64,000 bases of DNA from Takakia lepidozioides (lineage: Eukaryota > Streptophyta > Takakiopsida > Takakiales > Takakiaceae): positions 63,798,001-63,862,000 of the forward strand of contig CM060733.1 of the NCBI GenBank assembly GCA_030704615.1, given 5' to 3'. Under the pieces are notes generated by a model. It was not told the origin of the DNA and did not search any database. It worked only from the letters and a program-made list of their open reading frames with translations. The translations under genes and the position numbers were made by a program. This document shows, one piece after another, positions 1 through 11,176 of the stretch (the stretch's first letter is position 1; each line of letters starts with the position of its first letter).

Positions 1-7
1 AAAAAGG

Positions 8-2111
8 GTGTTCCAGAAATTGCGGGAAGGGAAGTTGTATGCCAAAGCTTCAAAGTGCGAATTCGGGGTCACAAAAGTAGAGTTCCTGGGGCATGTGATT
101 ACACAGGATGGGATCAAAATGGATGACAGAAAGGTGAGGGCGATCTTGGACTGGGAACCTCCGACTTCGGTCCCGGGAGTGCGATCCTTCCTAGGACTCG
201 CCTCCTATTACCGGAAGTATGTGAGAAATTTCGCCAAGATCGTGGGGCCGTTGTCAAACCTCCTGTGTAAATCCAAGGTCTGGGTATGGAACACCTTTTG
301 TGGCCAAGCTTTTGCCGAGTTGAAGCAGCGGATGGCGGAAGCTCCAGTCCTCAAAATTCCGGAGTTTGACCGTCCATTTGAGATCCATACAGATGCGTCG
401 GACTTTGCAATTGGGGGTGTACTCATGCAGGATGGACGTCCAGTGGCTTACGAAAGTAAGAAACTGAATGAAGTGGAGCGACGGTGGCCTACGCACGAGA
501 AAGAAATGAAGGCGGTGGTGCATTGCCTTGAGCTTTGGTGCCACTATATTGGTTCCAACCCGGTGAAGGCGTTCACGGACAATGTTACGGTGAAGTATTT
601 TGCCACGCAGCCTAAGTTGTCCCCAAAACAAATTAGGTGGCAAGACACTTTGGCACTGTTCGACGTGGATATCCAGTACAAACCGGGACGAGACAATGTG
701 GTGGCCGATGCTTTAAGTAGAAAGCAACAGCTCATGTTGGTGTACAAGGGTGAGACGACGCTCCAAAAGAAGATCCGGAAGGCTTACCGAAAGGATGAGA
801 TGGCGAAGTCCGTGATGCGAGACTTGAGGATGGGGGTTAAATCGCAATTCCACTTGCAAAATGGACTGCTCCGGTATAAACAAAAGCGTCTCTACGTGCC
901 GAAGGGAGGGATTAGAGATAGCCTCTTGAGAGAATGCCATGATGACCCGCTTGCGGGCCACGACGGAGCCAAGCGCAACCGGAGCGAGTACAAAAAGCAA
1001 GCGGGGCTGTTACAACCCTTGCCGATTCCAGAGGGGTCTTGGGAAGTGTCTCGATGGATTTCATGACTGCTATGCCGCTGTCAAAAGGATTCGATGCAAT
1101 CATGGTGGTGGTGGATAGGTTCAGTAAAATGGGCCATTTCATTCCCACCAAGGAGACGGCAACGGAGCAGGAGACGGGGCGACTTTACTTCGCCCACGTC
1201 TTCAAGCATCATGGACTCCCGAAGGATATTGTCTCGGACCGTGATCCAAAGTTTACAAGTAAATTTTGGAGGGCACTTTGGAAGAAGATGGGGACGAGGC
1301 TCAAGATGAGCACCGCCTTCCGACCTACGACAAACGGCCAAACGGAAAGAGTGAATTCCGTGGTGAAGCAGATCTTACAGAATTACGTGTTGGCAGACCA
1401 ATCGGACTGGGTGGAACACTTGGATGCGGCAGAGTTCTGTTATAATAACACAAAACACTCCGCAACGGGAGTTTCCCCTTTCGTATTGGTCTATGGAAAA
1501 GCACGACAAGTTGGGCCGCCCAGGACGTTGAGGAACCGGCAGTAGCGGCGGTACTGGAAGAATACGAGCGTTTGTTAAAGCTCGCAAAGTACAATATTGC
1601 CAAAGCTAGGAAACAGTATGAAAGGCAGGCGAATCGGAAGCGGAGGGAAGTTAAGTTTGAGGCAGGCACGGAGATCTGGTTGAACATCAAGATTTTCCGA
1701 CTACCTCCGGAAGTGAGTCCGAAGTTCGTACCTCTGTATGTGGAACTCTTTCGCATCCGGAAGGTTATGAATGAGGATGTGTATGAATTGGAGCTGTCGG
1801 CAAATAGCAAGGTGCATTCGGTATTCCACGTCTCTCTTTTGAAGCCTTACTTCAAAGATGAAGCGCGTCCGAATCGACATCAAGTGTTGCGTCCGTCACC
1901 TGTGCTGTTGGAACACGAAAATGAACCTGAGTACGAGGTGGAGGCAGTGCTTAAGTCGAGGAGGTTCAAGAATCGAGAAACAGAGTATCTCGTGAAACGG
2001 AAGGGCTATCATCATGTAGAGGCATCTTGGGTGCGTGCCTCAGAAATGGGAAACGCATCCGAGGCGGTTGCATCTTTCGAAGGACGACCTCAAAAGCGAA
2101 AGAAGCGTTGA
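8..2111 (+). pseudogene. Chromovirus pol fragment: RT thumb, RNase H, integrase, chromodomain
   Basis: Would encode the enzymes that copy and integrate the element. From 8: the RT C-terminal part, then RNase H with its acidic residues visible (HTDAS, EKEMKAV, FTDN), then an integrase zinc segment that keeps the two His but lacks the Cys pair. Compared with the copy at 46539-53045, an in-frame gap of about 30 codons near 985 removes the C..C half of the HHCC finger. One A is missing near 1042 (frameshift before SMDFM). About 10 bp is missing near 1507, after YGKA. The integrase core (1039-1545) keeps D (SMDFM), D (SDRDPKF) and E (NGQTERVN). The last part (1572-2111) ends with a chromodomain-like stretch (YEVEAVLKSR..EYLVKRKGY) and a basic tail. 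Dead copy. Confidence 0.93.
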
Positions 2112-2131
2112 TGGGGACATCAACCTTGGAG

Positions 2132-2149
2132 CGTGGGGGAGGAAATGCA
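2132..2149 (+). other. Polypurine tract of element A
   Basis: A G-rich purine run (GTGGGGGAGGAAA) sits directly before the LTR start, where plus-strand DNA synthesis is primed in LTR elements. The minus-strand copy has the same run at 48133-48150. Confidence 0.75.
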
Positions 2150-3750
2150 TGCTTAGCCTGGCTTAGTTAGCTCATGAATCCGATTGCAAAAACTTGTATT
2201 GTACAAATTTTGTTATAAATGAAATGGTTCCCAAATGTTGTGCGTCCTATTTTGTTTGGAATGGTGATGCATGGTTTGTTTGGCTAGTGTGTAGAATGCA
2301 TGCTAGCTTACAAAGTGGGAGAGGTAAATTGGATTAATTGTGTGTTTGCGTAGTGCCAAAATCGGGTGACTCCCATCCAAGAGGCAAGGAAACTTGCGCC
2401 TTCTTTGGGAGTTCACATGCTAGTGTGCACCTGGCGCGTGCGCGTACTATAATTGCGCTACTGAGGGGGTTGCCTTGTAGTGCGGGCTAACGCGGAAGCT
2501 ACGTGCTTCCGTTCACATACTGTAATCGTGTAGCCTCGAGACGAAGTCGTAGTGCGGCTTCGGCGTGTTCCCGTACCTCAGGCCAGCATTCCAAGGCGGA
2601 CCCAATTGTAGTGATTGGGGGCGCACGGTTGGTTCAAGGTTATCTTCCTAGTAAAAAAGAGTTCAAGGTGAACCCTTGCTCAAGGTGATGCCAAAAGCGG
2701 CATCACGAGCGGTCGCAAGCAATGTTGTTGCAGGAAGGCGATTCGATCCTTGAGGATGATCGTTCCTTGGCATTGAAGTGGGCCAAGAAGAGTGCACTGG
2801 GAGGAGCTTGAGAGGCTCCACCCTTGGCCGGGACTTGGAGGAAGTTGGCCGAACTAGCTAGTGGAGAGTAGAGTCAAAGTGTGGGTTTTGGTTCTTTGCC
2901 AGGGGACGCCATGGTGCGGAAACAAACTCCTTGATGTGGGACGCCACAACTTGGATGTTCGTTTCTACAAAATGGACAAGTCGATGAGGACATCGACTCC
3001 CTGTTGGTAGGGGTGTATGTCGCGGCCCTTTGCCTTGAGGGCAGGGGGTCGGGACGCAGGGGCTGCCCCTGTGGTGGGGGCGGTGGCAGCAATAGGTACG
3101 GGGGGCTGAAGCACCCTTGAGTGCCCAAGGCACTCAAGGAGGCGGAGGCGCTCACTAGGTGGAGCCCGGCACACCGGGTTGCGGTGGGGGTGGCTCCACA
3201 AGGGGTGGAGGTAGCTTAGTGGGACTTAGTGGGACTTAGTGGGGGTGGCATAGGACTCACCATGGGGCGGAGACCTTGTGGTGGGAGTCATGGGGAGTCT
3301 TGGGACTCACCACGGTCCAATGGGGCCGTGGTGGGTGGGCCAAGACTCACCGCGACTCATCACCGAGAATCGAGGGTCTTCGTGGTGGTTCGCCATAAAA
3401 TGGCATGGTTGTTTGTAAAACCCCCGCGGACAGTCACAGAAGTATATATAGGGAGTAGTAACCCCGAGAACGGTGCAAGCCCGTTGGTGACCAAAAACTA
3501 GTGAGTAAGCGAGCGAGCCGGAAAGCGACCAAGAAGTGGGGAGCTATTCCGGACTGCCATCTACCAAAAGGAATTTCCACTAGGCCGAAATTGGTGGAGG
3601 GTCTGTTGGGGGAGAAAAGGGGGACCAATATGTCCCGGTGAGCAGCCAAAGCTCCGAGTTGGCCCAACGGCCAGGTTGGGAGTTAGGCGCACGCATCAAA
3701 GCGAGTAACTATGACTTGAAGGGGAGCTTACCGAAGTGAGGTGCGCGACA
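2150..3750 (+). repeat. 3' LTR of element A (1601 bp)
   Basis: Starts TGCTTAG and ends GCGCGACA, the TG..CA form of LTRs. The partner LTR at 46539-48132 is 1594 bp with matching ends. It contains a TATA box at 3442-3451. Short open frames on either strand here have no recognisable product and I treat them as chance. Confidence 0.9.
3442..3451 (+). promoter_or_regulatory. LTR TATA box
   Basis: GTATATATAG, preserved in the other LTR copies (46841-46850 and near 52673, minus strand). It would start element transcription about 30 bp downstream, near 3475-3480. Confidence 0.6.
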
Positions 3751-4418
3751 CATAATGTATATAACTTGAATGCTATTGATGCCTAATCTTTGGACGAATT
3801 TGTTTCGACCAATTAATAGATATTTTTTATTGGAATTATTTAAAAAAAAAAATAGCATGCCTAAAATTTGCTAGCAGAAGCAAATAATAATTAATATAGC
3901 CTGCCAGAAAATATAGCATTTTACAAATTTATGTAAACATAGGATGGCCGATAAAGACCAAAATTAAAATAATAGCCCCTTATAAAATACCCTTTTTTCG
4001 CATGTGATACCTAAAAGATATAAGGAGTGACCTCCCCGAGAGCATGTTTTAAGGGACAGATCGTGCAAGTAATCAAGGTAGATGAAGGCCATTGCCGTGA
4101 ATGATAGATGGAATGTGTGTTAAGTAACGAACCGTGCACATGGTGCACCAAACAAACGAGATAACGGAGTGCGGGTGCTGCATGCAGACGCCCTACGTGG
4201 GGTCAAGATATATTTTCTGAGCATTTGCCATACCAAAGCGAGAGAAGTGACGTGATGTCAACCAAACAAACAAGTAGGATAACAATCCGATCTAGGTGTC
4301 ATGATATTTTCCTGCTTCTGCTGCGGCTCATGTAGCATCGAAACTGGACTGACGGGTTGTCTAATCAAAGATGGAACGGATAGATTTACCCTGGGTGGTG
4401 AAACAAGGCCCCCATTTT
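3751..4418. other. AT-rich spacer, possibly remnant LTR of element B
   Basis: No coding sequence recognised. The end abuts the primer-binding site of element B, so part of this stretch could be its 5' LTR (CA at 4413-4414 would be the LTR end). No second copy is in the window to test that. Confidence 0.35.
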
Positions 4419-4432
4419 TGGTATCAGAGCTG
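4419..4432 (+). other. Primer-binding site (initiator Met tRNA), element B
   Basis: TGGTATCAGAGCTG matches the 3'-end complement of plant initiator methionine tRNA, the usual primer of plant LTR elements. It lies about 1.15 kb upstream of a gag start on the same strand. The intervening 4433-5577 shows no coding sequence and would be the leader. Confidence 0.75.
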
Positions 4433-5577
4433 CTGATTGCGGCCGTTTCAAGTTCAAGCTGGTGCAAGAGAGAGCTGGCGATTTGGTAGCGCAATGGATG
4501 CACAGTTCTAACTATACAACTCAAGGGCCGGACATTGGTGACTTGGTTTTACGTATAGAAAGTTTTGGTCGCATCTCACTTGCAGGTTTGAATCCACTGT
4601 CTTTTTACTGTATGCCAGGAGATATAACAATTCGTATTGTGCACATGGGAGGAGGAACTTATGCTAAGGCATGGATCCTATGCCATGACCATAAGAGAGA
4701 AGACTCCGGCCGAGGCCGACATAACTAAGAGCCACTTCGCCTTACGGCTACTGCCCCCTTTCGGGGGTGGGCCCTATAAATGACCGTAACACTTAGGCAT
4801 ATGCGGGATATGATGCTATAAACCATACTGGTCAGTCATGTCCGATCAGTCCATTTCGGATGACGAATCTGAACCTAGGAATTAGCCAGTAGAACACACA
4901 CTGGAGGATGTAGATCCCGAGCTAGCAGCACTACACAAGCTTCCCGAACCAGGGGATATCTTCGTAAATCTGAGGCCAACGGGAAACACTAAATATAGTT
5001 TGTGGACAATGGGATAAGTAGTAGAATTCAATGAGGGGACGTGCTTATCCGCTTGGAGCACCAAGGTTGTACGTCTAGGATGCTTGTATGGGAAATAATA
5101 GACACAATCGATAGAGGTAGAGAGAGGTTGGTTATCAAATGTGAGATCCTGTCATACAAGAGCCCACTAAGAGGGATCGTTAGACACTGATAGCACTGGT
5201 GAAATATGCCAGGTCTGGATCAAACATCAGTGACTGAGCATCCGGAGGTTGGAGATGTTTTGATTACATATGGTCTAGATCCGTCACCATATACTAACCC
5301 AAGACCAGCGTTTTATCATCAATCGTCAAGAGCGCACAATGGAGACCTCTGCGTACGAGTCATACATGCTGGAAACCGGGTGACAGTAGTATTATGGGTA
5401 AGAGCGGCATATGTTTGGCTAATGGTTTCCGCCATGTCAAGAAGGGTATCAGTGAGCGGAAGAGATGAAATCCTTCAGAACGGTATCTGGAGTCCTAGTA
5501 CTAGAAATTAGAACATGGAAGGGTAGATAGAGTAGATTTGTCAATTAAAATTAACCAAAGAAAAACGACGTACCAAA

Positions 5578-7322
5578 ATGGCTAGCCCATCAAGGGTGGA
5601 TGCACCCTATTATGGTAGGGAATCAGAGGATGTGGTTGACTGGATCAAGAAATTGCAAATGCCAGGAGATGTAAGAGATTTATCAGATGATAAGATATTC
5701 AAGGTGGCAAGGTTAAACCTCAAAGGTTAAACTGATGACTGGTATATGCATCAAAACTCGAAACCAGTAGATATGGCGGATTTAAAGATGAAGCTGGACG
5801 AAGTGAAGCAGGAACCAAAACAAAGGGTTCAGGCTTACTTTGACCGACTTAATCGGTTATTTGTCAAAGGGCAAATTCCTGAGTTGGAACAACGTCGAAG
5901 GTTTATGGGGGGTCTTAGAGAGATAATGAAGCTTATCCTAGGAACCCGATTTCAGAGTGTTGATGAAGCAGTAGAAACTGCCATGGAAGTGAAGAGAGGA
6001 TTATCCAAGATTGGAGAAACACCTTTCGAACCTTTGGACGGAAAAGACGTAGGAGAGGTTTTAGTGACTGGGCAGGTTGATCAGCGCCTATCTATGCTTT
6101 GAATCTCACACTAAGTAAGTACTTTGAAAAGAAGAATGTGTACACTGAAGGTTTTGGTAGTCAAACTCCAGTTCGTGGAATTCGTTTGTGTAACCTCTGC
6201 CAGCAGGAGGGTCATGTGGCTGCATATTGTCCAACACAGAAGACTCCAGTGAAATGTGCAAAATGCAATCACTATGGTCACCTGTCAAGTTATTTCACCA
6301 CTAGTGTGAAACTAGCTAGGAAATAGCTAGCTTTTACATATTGACATTTGGGATTGGCCCAAGTGTCAATCCAGGGTCAAGGCAGATTTAGGCCCTGGAG
6401 TGGTTATCTTTACGGCAAGCGCGGGAGGCTCATCTTTCTCGAGTTGAGCCTCACCGCGCCTAGCTATGGCGCCGTAGTGTGGATTCCCCATGGTGTGGGG
6501 TGCACTTGGCTTGACTTACTTGTATTTGAGTGATGAGTTTATATATGCACGAGTTTATGCTTCAGCTTTGTGAGCTCGCATGAGCTCGTGCTTGTATTCT
6601 TCTTCTTTATCATTGTGGTGGACTAGTGACTGCCATAGTGGGCAGCCTAGCGACTGACTAGTGGCAGCCTAGTGGTTGGACTAGTGGTGGACTAGTGGTA
6701 TACTAGTGTGTGGTGTGCACATGTGTTGTGTGGTTTTGGACAACGATGTAGTTGTGTAGCGATATGTATGCGCACGACACATCGGACAGAAACTTGTGGA
6801 ATCACATGTACCTTTTGCAAGGTTCTAGGACATTTCAAACCAGACTATAGGTTGAAAAAAGAACAAGGTGCAAATGCATTGCCTTCTACCAATCTGCTTG
6901 AGATTATGTGTGATGATGAAGATGTAGTCTTGGAACAGCTGAATCAGTTAATGGCACATCACGGGATCAAAGAGATACGTCGACTTCCCAAGATGCGAAC
7001 ACCGGTGGCAACCCCAAATCTCAAGGGAGGTCCTAATTTGCAAGGTGAAGACATGGCTTCATCACAGGAAGAAATGCCAGAGGAACAAGCAAGACCCCCG
7101 GGGAAATTCCTCTTCCCAAGAAGATCTGAAAAATACCTAGAATCTGAGACAGGAAGATCAAAAATACTGAATCATTTCTATAAAGGACGCATATCCATGT
7201 CACCAATGGAGGTCATCATGCACGTGCCAGGAGAGTTCGAAAAATTGAAGAGCCTGGTCAAGGTAGTAGAGAAGAGCAAAATGGGTGATTTTCTAGCCAA
7301 CCGAGTTCAACAAGCTCGGTAA
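5578..7322 (+). pseudogene. gag of Ty3-like element B, interrupted
   Basis: Capsid/nucleocapsid region. An ATG at 5578 opens a frame beginning MASPSRVDAPYYG, with a stop after LNLKG near 5728. The same frame continues with a capsid-like stretch (RVQAYFDRLNRLF) to 6102. A CCHC knuckle (CNLCQQEGHVAAYC) follows at about 6190-6231, then the start of a second (CAKCNHYGH) that is cut by the LTR-like insertion at 6283-6779. Coding resumes at 6780 with another knuckle-like motif (CTFCKVLGHFKPDY, final Cys replaced) and continues to 7322. Stops plus the insertion make it non-functional. Confidence 0.8.
6283..6779 (+). mobile_element. LTR-like insertion (solo LTR candidate), copy 1
   Basis: A 497-bp unit starting TGTCAAG and ending GCACGACA. 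A 613-bp copy lies at 26732-27344, and homology stops exactly at these ends in both. TGTC..GACA ends suggest a solo LTR. It contains a strong inverted repeat (TTGACATTTGGG against CCCAAGTGTCAA, about 6340-6370) and a few CTAGTGG minisatellite units at 6620-6705. It splits the gag of element B. No 5-bp duplication is visible (TCACC before, CATCG after). Confidence 0.65.
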
Positions 7323-7351
7323 AACTGACACCTAAAACTAGCAACAAGAAT

Positions 7352-8423
7352 TTGGAAGCCATCTCTTATGTTTTCACCGGCAAAGTAAAGGCTTTGCATG
7401 CTCTGGTGACCATTGGAAACTTCCAAGTAATGGGCCAGATAGATACAAGAGCAATGATAGCAGCAACAACAGTAGGGGATTTGGGACTCATGGGCTGTGT
7501 GTTAACAGATCAAGACACGTCATATTGGGCGGCCTCAGGTGCTGTAGTAACAACAATGGGTGTGCTCGACAATCTGAAGGTCACTGTTGGGAACTAACTA
7601 ACAGGATCACTTTCATGGTAGTGGATACTGACACTTACAGTATGTTGCTCGGGCTAGACTTCTTGAAGAAGTTCGGGGCAGCAGTTGATACGGAAACAGA
7701 AACATCGAGAGTAAGATATGGACCTGGTCTGAATGTGACTTACTTCCCATTTCACACCATGAACCACCTAAAGCCAACCATTGGCAACTTTCATGAGTTC
7801 TGCAAAAACTTGGCTGTTGAGCCACTGGCTGAGGACACTCAGGTCCAATAGAGGTTATGGCAGTAGAACAAACAGCAGGTCTACGCGCCAGCCAAAGCCT
7901 ATTCACATGACCAATGGATGAGGATGGACTATCTAATTGTGCATCAGACATGAACGACAGTGAGAGTTCACACTCGACTGAGGGTTCTGATGTGGAAGAG
8001 GATGATCAAGGCTATAACTCTGACCAAGAGGCGATGGAGAATTACCTCAAGTGCCTGGACATATGGGAGGAAGATCTCCAGAACAACGGATATCCATAAC
8101 TGCTTGATGACCCCAGTTACAAGGAAGTGAGGGAAAGTTTCATCAAGGATGCCTACAACAAGATCTGGAATGGAGGTAATCGTACGAATCCAACCTCAGA
8201 TGATGAGCTGGAAGATTGGACAAAAGTGATGAACCAGCAAAGGAAAGAGGCTCATTTGGTTTACTTACATGCCATAGGGACTGATGACATTCGGATAGAA
8301 GAAGGCATGCAAACACCAGAGGAACAACAAAGGTGGGAAGGCATACGAAGTGAGCTCAAGTTCTCCCCTGAGCTTACTCTAAAACAAAAGCAGCAGATGA
8401 TAGAGTTGTGCAACAAGAACTAG
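7352..8423 (+). pseudogene. Aspartic protease and linker region of element B
   Basis: The protease segment shows a retropepsin-like start (IGNFQVMGQIDTRAMIAA), where the usual D-[ST]-G is D-T-R, and a typical later motif (MLLGLDFLKKFGA, near 7640). A stop at about 7595 splits it. Next comes an acidic linker (7914-8096) and a further stretch to 8423, each ended by stops. Identification rests on order and motifs; the G-to-R change argues against activity. Confidence 0.65.
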
Positions 8424-8994
8424 TACAGCTTTGCCCTCAACAAAGCAGATCTAGGGCATTGTGCTATTGTTGAACATGAAATCGACACCCAAGGGTTTCC
8501 TGCCACAAGAACATCAGCAAATAGACTGTTAGAAGCTGAGGAGAATCTGGTGCAACAACAAATTGAGGCACTTATTCAACAAGGGAAGATGCGCATTAGC
8601 AGGTCAGAATATGCGTGTCCAATTGCACTACCATCAAAGAAGGATGGCAGTAAGAGGTTTTGTGGTGACTATAGGCAACTCAATCTCCATACTTTGAAAG
8701 ATGCCTAACCCATGCCCTTAATACAAGATGTTTTACAACAACTCGGAAAATGGTAGTGGTTTTCTGCATTAGACCTGCAATCAGGGTTTTGGCAAATCAA
8801 AATGAGAGATGATGACATCAAGAAAACAGCCGTTATGACAAAGAGGGGACTCTTCGAATGGTTGGTAATGCCCTTTGGCCTAAAGAATGCTACGCAACCT
8901 TCCAAAGGGCCATGAACATCATACTACATGATGAACTCAAAAGCTTTGCCAAAGTTTTTGTGGACGACATCAACGTACACAGTGCAACTTGGGA
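8424..8994 (+). pseudogene. Reverse transcriptase N-terminal half, element B
   Basis: Ty3-type RT blocks are recognisable: SKKDGSKRFCGDYRQLN, then FSALDLQSGFWQIKM, then LVMPFGLKNA, then VFVDDI (the YxDD-type active-site block). A stop at about 8706 and a frameshift near 8893 break it. The gene ends abruptly at 8994, where MULE copy 1 begins. The rest of pol is absent on the far side of the MULE. Confidence 0.85.
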
Positions 8995-9219
8995 GAGGTT
9001 AGCTATTTCATGAGCATGAGCGGCATGAGTGGAGTAGTAAGACAATCGGTTTACATGAGCAGAAGTTCAAATTTTGGAATTAAAAAACATTAAAAATATT
9101 ATTTTAATGGAATGTGTCAAATAATAATAATATATTATTCATTGTGTGAAGCCGAAATTGAAGTTTTGGGAGCCGTGCTCATAATATTTTCTCTTGCGCT
9201 CATGGAAATTGCGAGCGAC

Positions 9220-9560
9220 ATCTATAAAAATGGCGCCGAATTTCGCGGTAATAGGTTCGGCAACCGAAGAAAATGGCGACGTATTTCGCGGTAATAGGTG
9301 CTTGCGGCGAAAAATGGTGCCGAGTTTGGCGGCAATAGGTCCCCGCATGTCAAGTGTGTTGGCCCAAAAATTGGAAATGTGGCGCCGAATTTCGGGAGAT
9401 GGTGCCCAGGACTGCACAAATGTTGGGCAGTTTCGGGCCAAGTAACTGGAAATTCGGCGCCATTTTTCCAGACATCGTTCCTGGACATGTTGGGACTTAG
9501 CCAGTTTTTGGCCCAAAATAGGGAAATTCGGCGCCATATTTCCAGAAATGGCCCCCACAT
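9220..9560. repeat. Subterminal GGCGCC repeats, MULE copy 1
   Basis: Several units of the type AATGGCGCCGAATTTC, in both orientations, spaced 40-70 bp. They match the subterminal block of copy 2 (43860-44270) read in reverse. Confidence 0.75.
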
Positions 9561-10640
9561 CTGTACTATTGGAACTCAGTTTTTTGGAAGATCTGCCAAT
9601 TCATCCTGCCGCCATCTTATTATGGATTATGTTTCAACATTGAACTGCCACTGGATGTCAACAGATATCCAGAAGTCCATAATGTGTTTGAAAGAGATTA
9701 CTTTAATATTGCCTCTCTCATTCCTGGAGTTTTTGGGGTATTTTTTTCCTTATACTGCAAAACAAAGTCTAATGCATAAAAATGCAATTGAAAATATCCA
9801 TATGGTGGATTCCCTTTGCCCCATCAATGATTTCTGGAATCCCTGCCAAGGAATTTGTGCAGCTCGCTCACGCTCAACGCTGGTGCATGAACAAAGTCAT
9901 CAATACTCAAGTTCATCCTCAGCCTCTTCAGGTAAATGTAATACAGATGCTTGCACGGATAATACTTCGTCCCCTTCTTTGCTTCCATCAACGAGAAGTC
10001 AGTACAATTGCAGGTCGGCTCCACTCCGATTGTAATTGTGTATACGTCGTCACGTACAGCTTAGCCGGCCGTTGCCATCCAATAAAAACGCCCAAGGCCT
10101 GGTGCGGGTACGTCCCCGGAGCTCTGAATAGTGCAAGCCATCCCAAGAGCATTGGCAATCCGAGTCTCATTCAACTTGTTGGGAGGGTGTCGTCTCTTCA
10201 CTCTTCCGAATCGCATTGTGGGATGTGCAGAATTGTCCAATCCGTCTCTATTGGACCTCGCAGTCTGCAATGGCTAGATCTGAGGAACTGGAAATGGGTG
10301 GGCCGGGACGTCTGTGCGTTGCACCATTCAAAATCCTGCTACAGAAAGAGCATCCGCCTCATTCTGAGAGAGGTTGTAACCCGGTGCAACAGGCCAGACG
10401 CCGGGAGGCTCTGGCATTCCCTGAATCCCATACTTGGGCTTGCCAAATACACAAATCATTATGTCGTGCCTACACAACCAAAATGTCTGCGTTGTGGCGT
10501 GAGAAAATCTGGGAGTCATAAATCTGCCGCTGAAACAAGGTGTAGGTACAGCACCGTGTGCGTTCTCCTCCGAATCATCTCACCACAGCGTGCTCTTGTA
10601 CCCACCCGGATGGCGCAACGCTTCCCTCGAAATGACTTGT

Positions 10641-10945
10641 CATCGTGTCCGTCCACCTTCTATGTGTATGTGTGATGGTCTTTGGTCTCCATGTTGCCTC
10701 ATCTATTTGGTTCATTAGCGTGATGTTGTGCATACATCGTGGTCTGTGTTCTCAGTCTCGCCCAGTATCATTGCTTCTCAATTCCCCCTGCATATAGGTG
10801 AACCACTAAAACCAGTAGAATGCATCAGAACCATATTTTCAGCTTAGAATGTAGGTCAGTTGGAAACTCACACAAATCACTACAAGTGCTCATTTTTCGT
10901 GCTTTCCTACTGTAGTGCAACCAACTAGCACAGTGGCAGTTCTTA
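10641..10945. other. Insertion of unknown type in MULE copy 1
   Basis: About 300 bp with no counterpart in MULE copies 2 or 3, between GCTTCCCTCGAAATG and AATTCTCCA. No clear terminal repeats or target duplication could be seen, so its class is unknown. Confidence 0.45.
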
Positions 10946-10990
10946 CAATTCTCCATTGTGACTCTGACACTTTTTCTCGACAATGGGTAT

Positions 10991-11176
10991 AAAAAAAAAA
11001 AAAAAATGGACGCGTTGCCGAAGCAAGCGTAACTTATGGTGTCACTTGACCCAGAAGGGCTACTGCCTTCCGGTAGGAAGGTGGACACCTTTGTAACAAC
11101 CAACAGGATGGTTTGAACCCACAACCACTCATAAGAGGGTATATGCCCTTACCACTGGGCTACATGTTGGTTGTTT
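10991..11176 (-). mobile_element. tRNA-derived SINE with poly(T) tail
   Basis: Read on the minus strand it has an RNA polymerase III A box (TAGCCCAGTGGTAAGGGC, near 11144-11161) and B box (GGGTTCAAACC, 11110-11120). It ends in a 16-base T run. It is flanked by a perfect 12-bp duplication GACAATGGGTAT (10979-10990 and 11177-11188), and the empty site is preserved once in MULE copy 2 near 42840. It is therefore a complete insertion of 186 bp. T-tailed tRNA SINEs are known in plants (the p-SINE1 type). Confidence 0.9.

Larger units (their letters stand above)
1..3750 (+). mobile_element. Ty3/gypsy chromovirus, 3' part (element A)
   Basis: The window opens inside the reverse transcriptase of an LTR retrotransposon and runs through RNase H, integrase, a chromodomain, a polypurine tract and a complete 3' LTR. 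RT-RNase H-integrase order marks the Ty3/gypsy superfamily, and the C-terminal chromodomain marks the chromovirus branch. A second copy lies on the minus strand at 46539-53045, and comparing the two fixes the LTR borders and shows the lesions in each. The five bases after the LTR are CATAA; the 5' flank lies outside the window, so no target duplication can be tested. Confidence 0.93.

Noticed and set aside
2503-3700. Small open frames in the LTR as accessory genes
   Set aside because: Short, no recognisable domains, and not consistently maintained between LTR copies.
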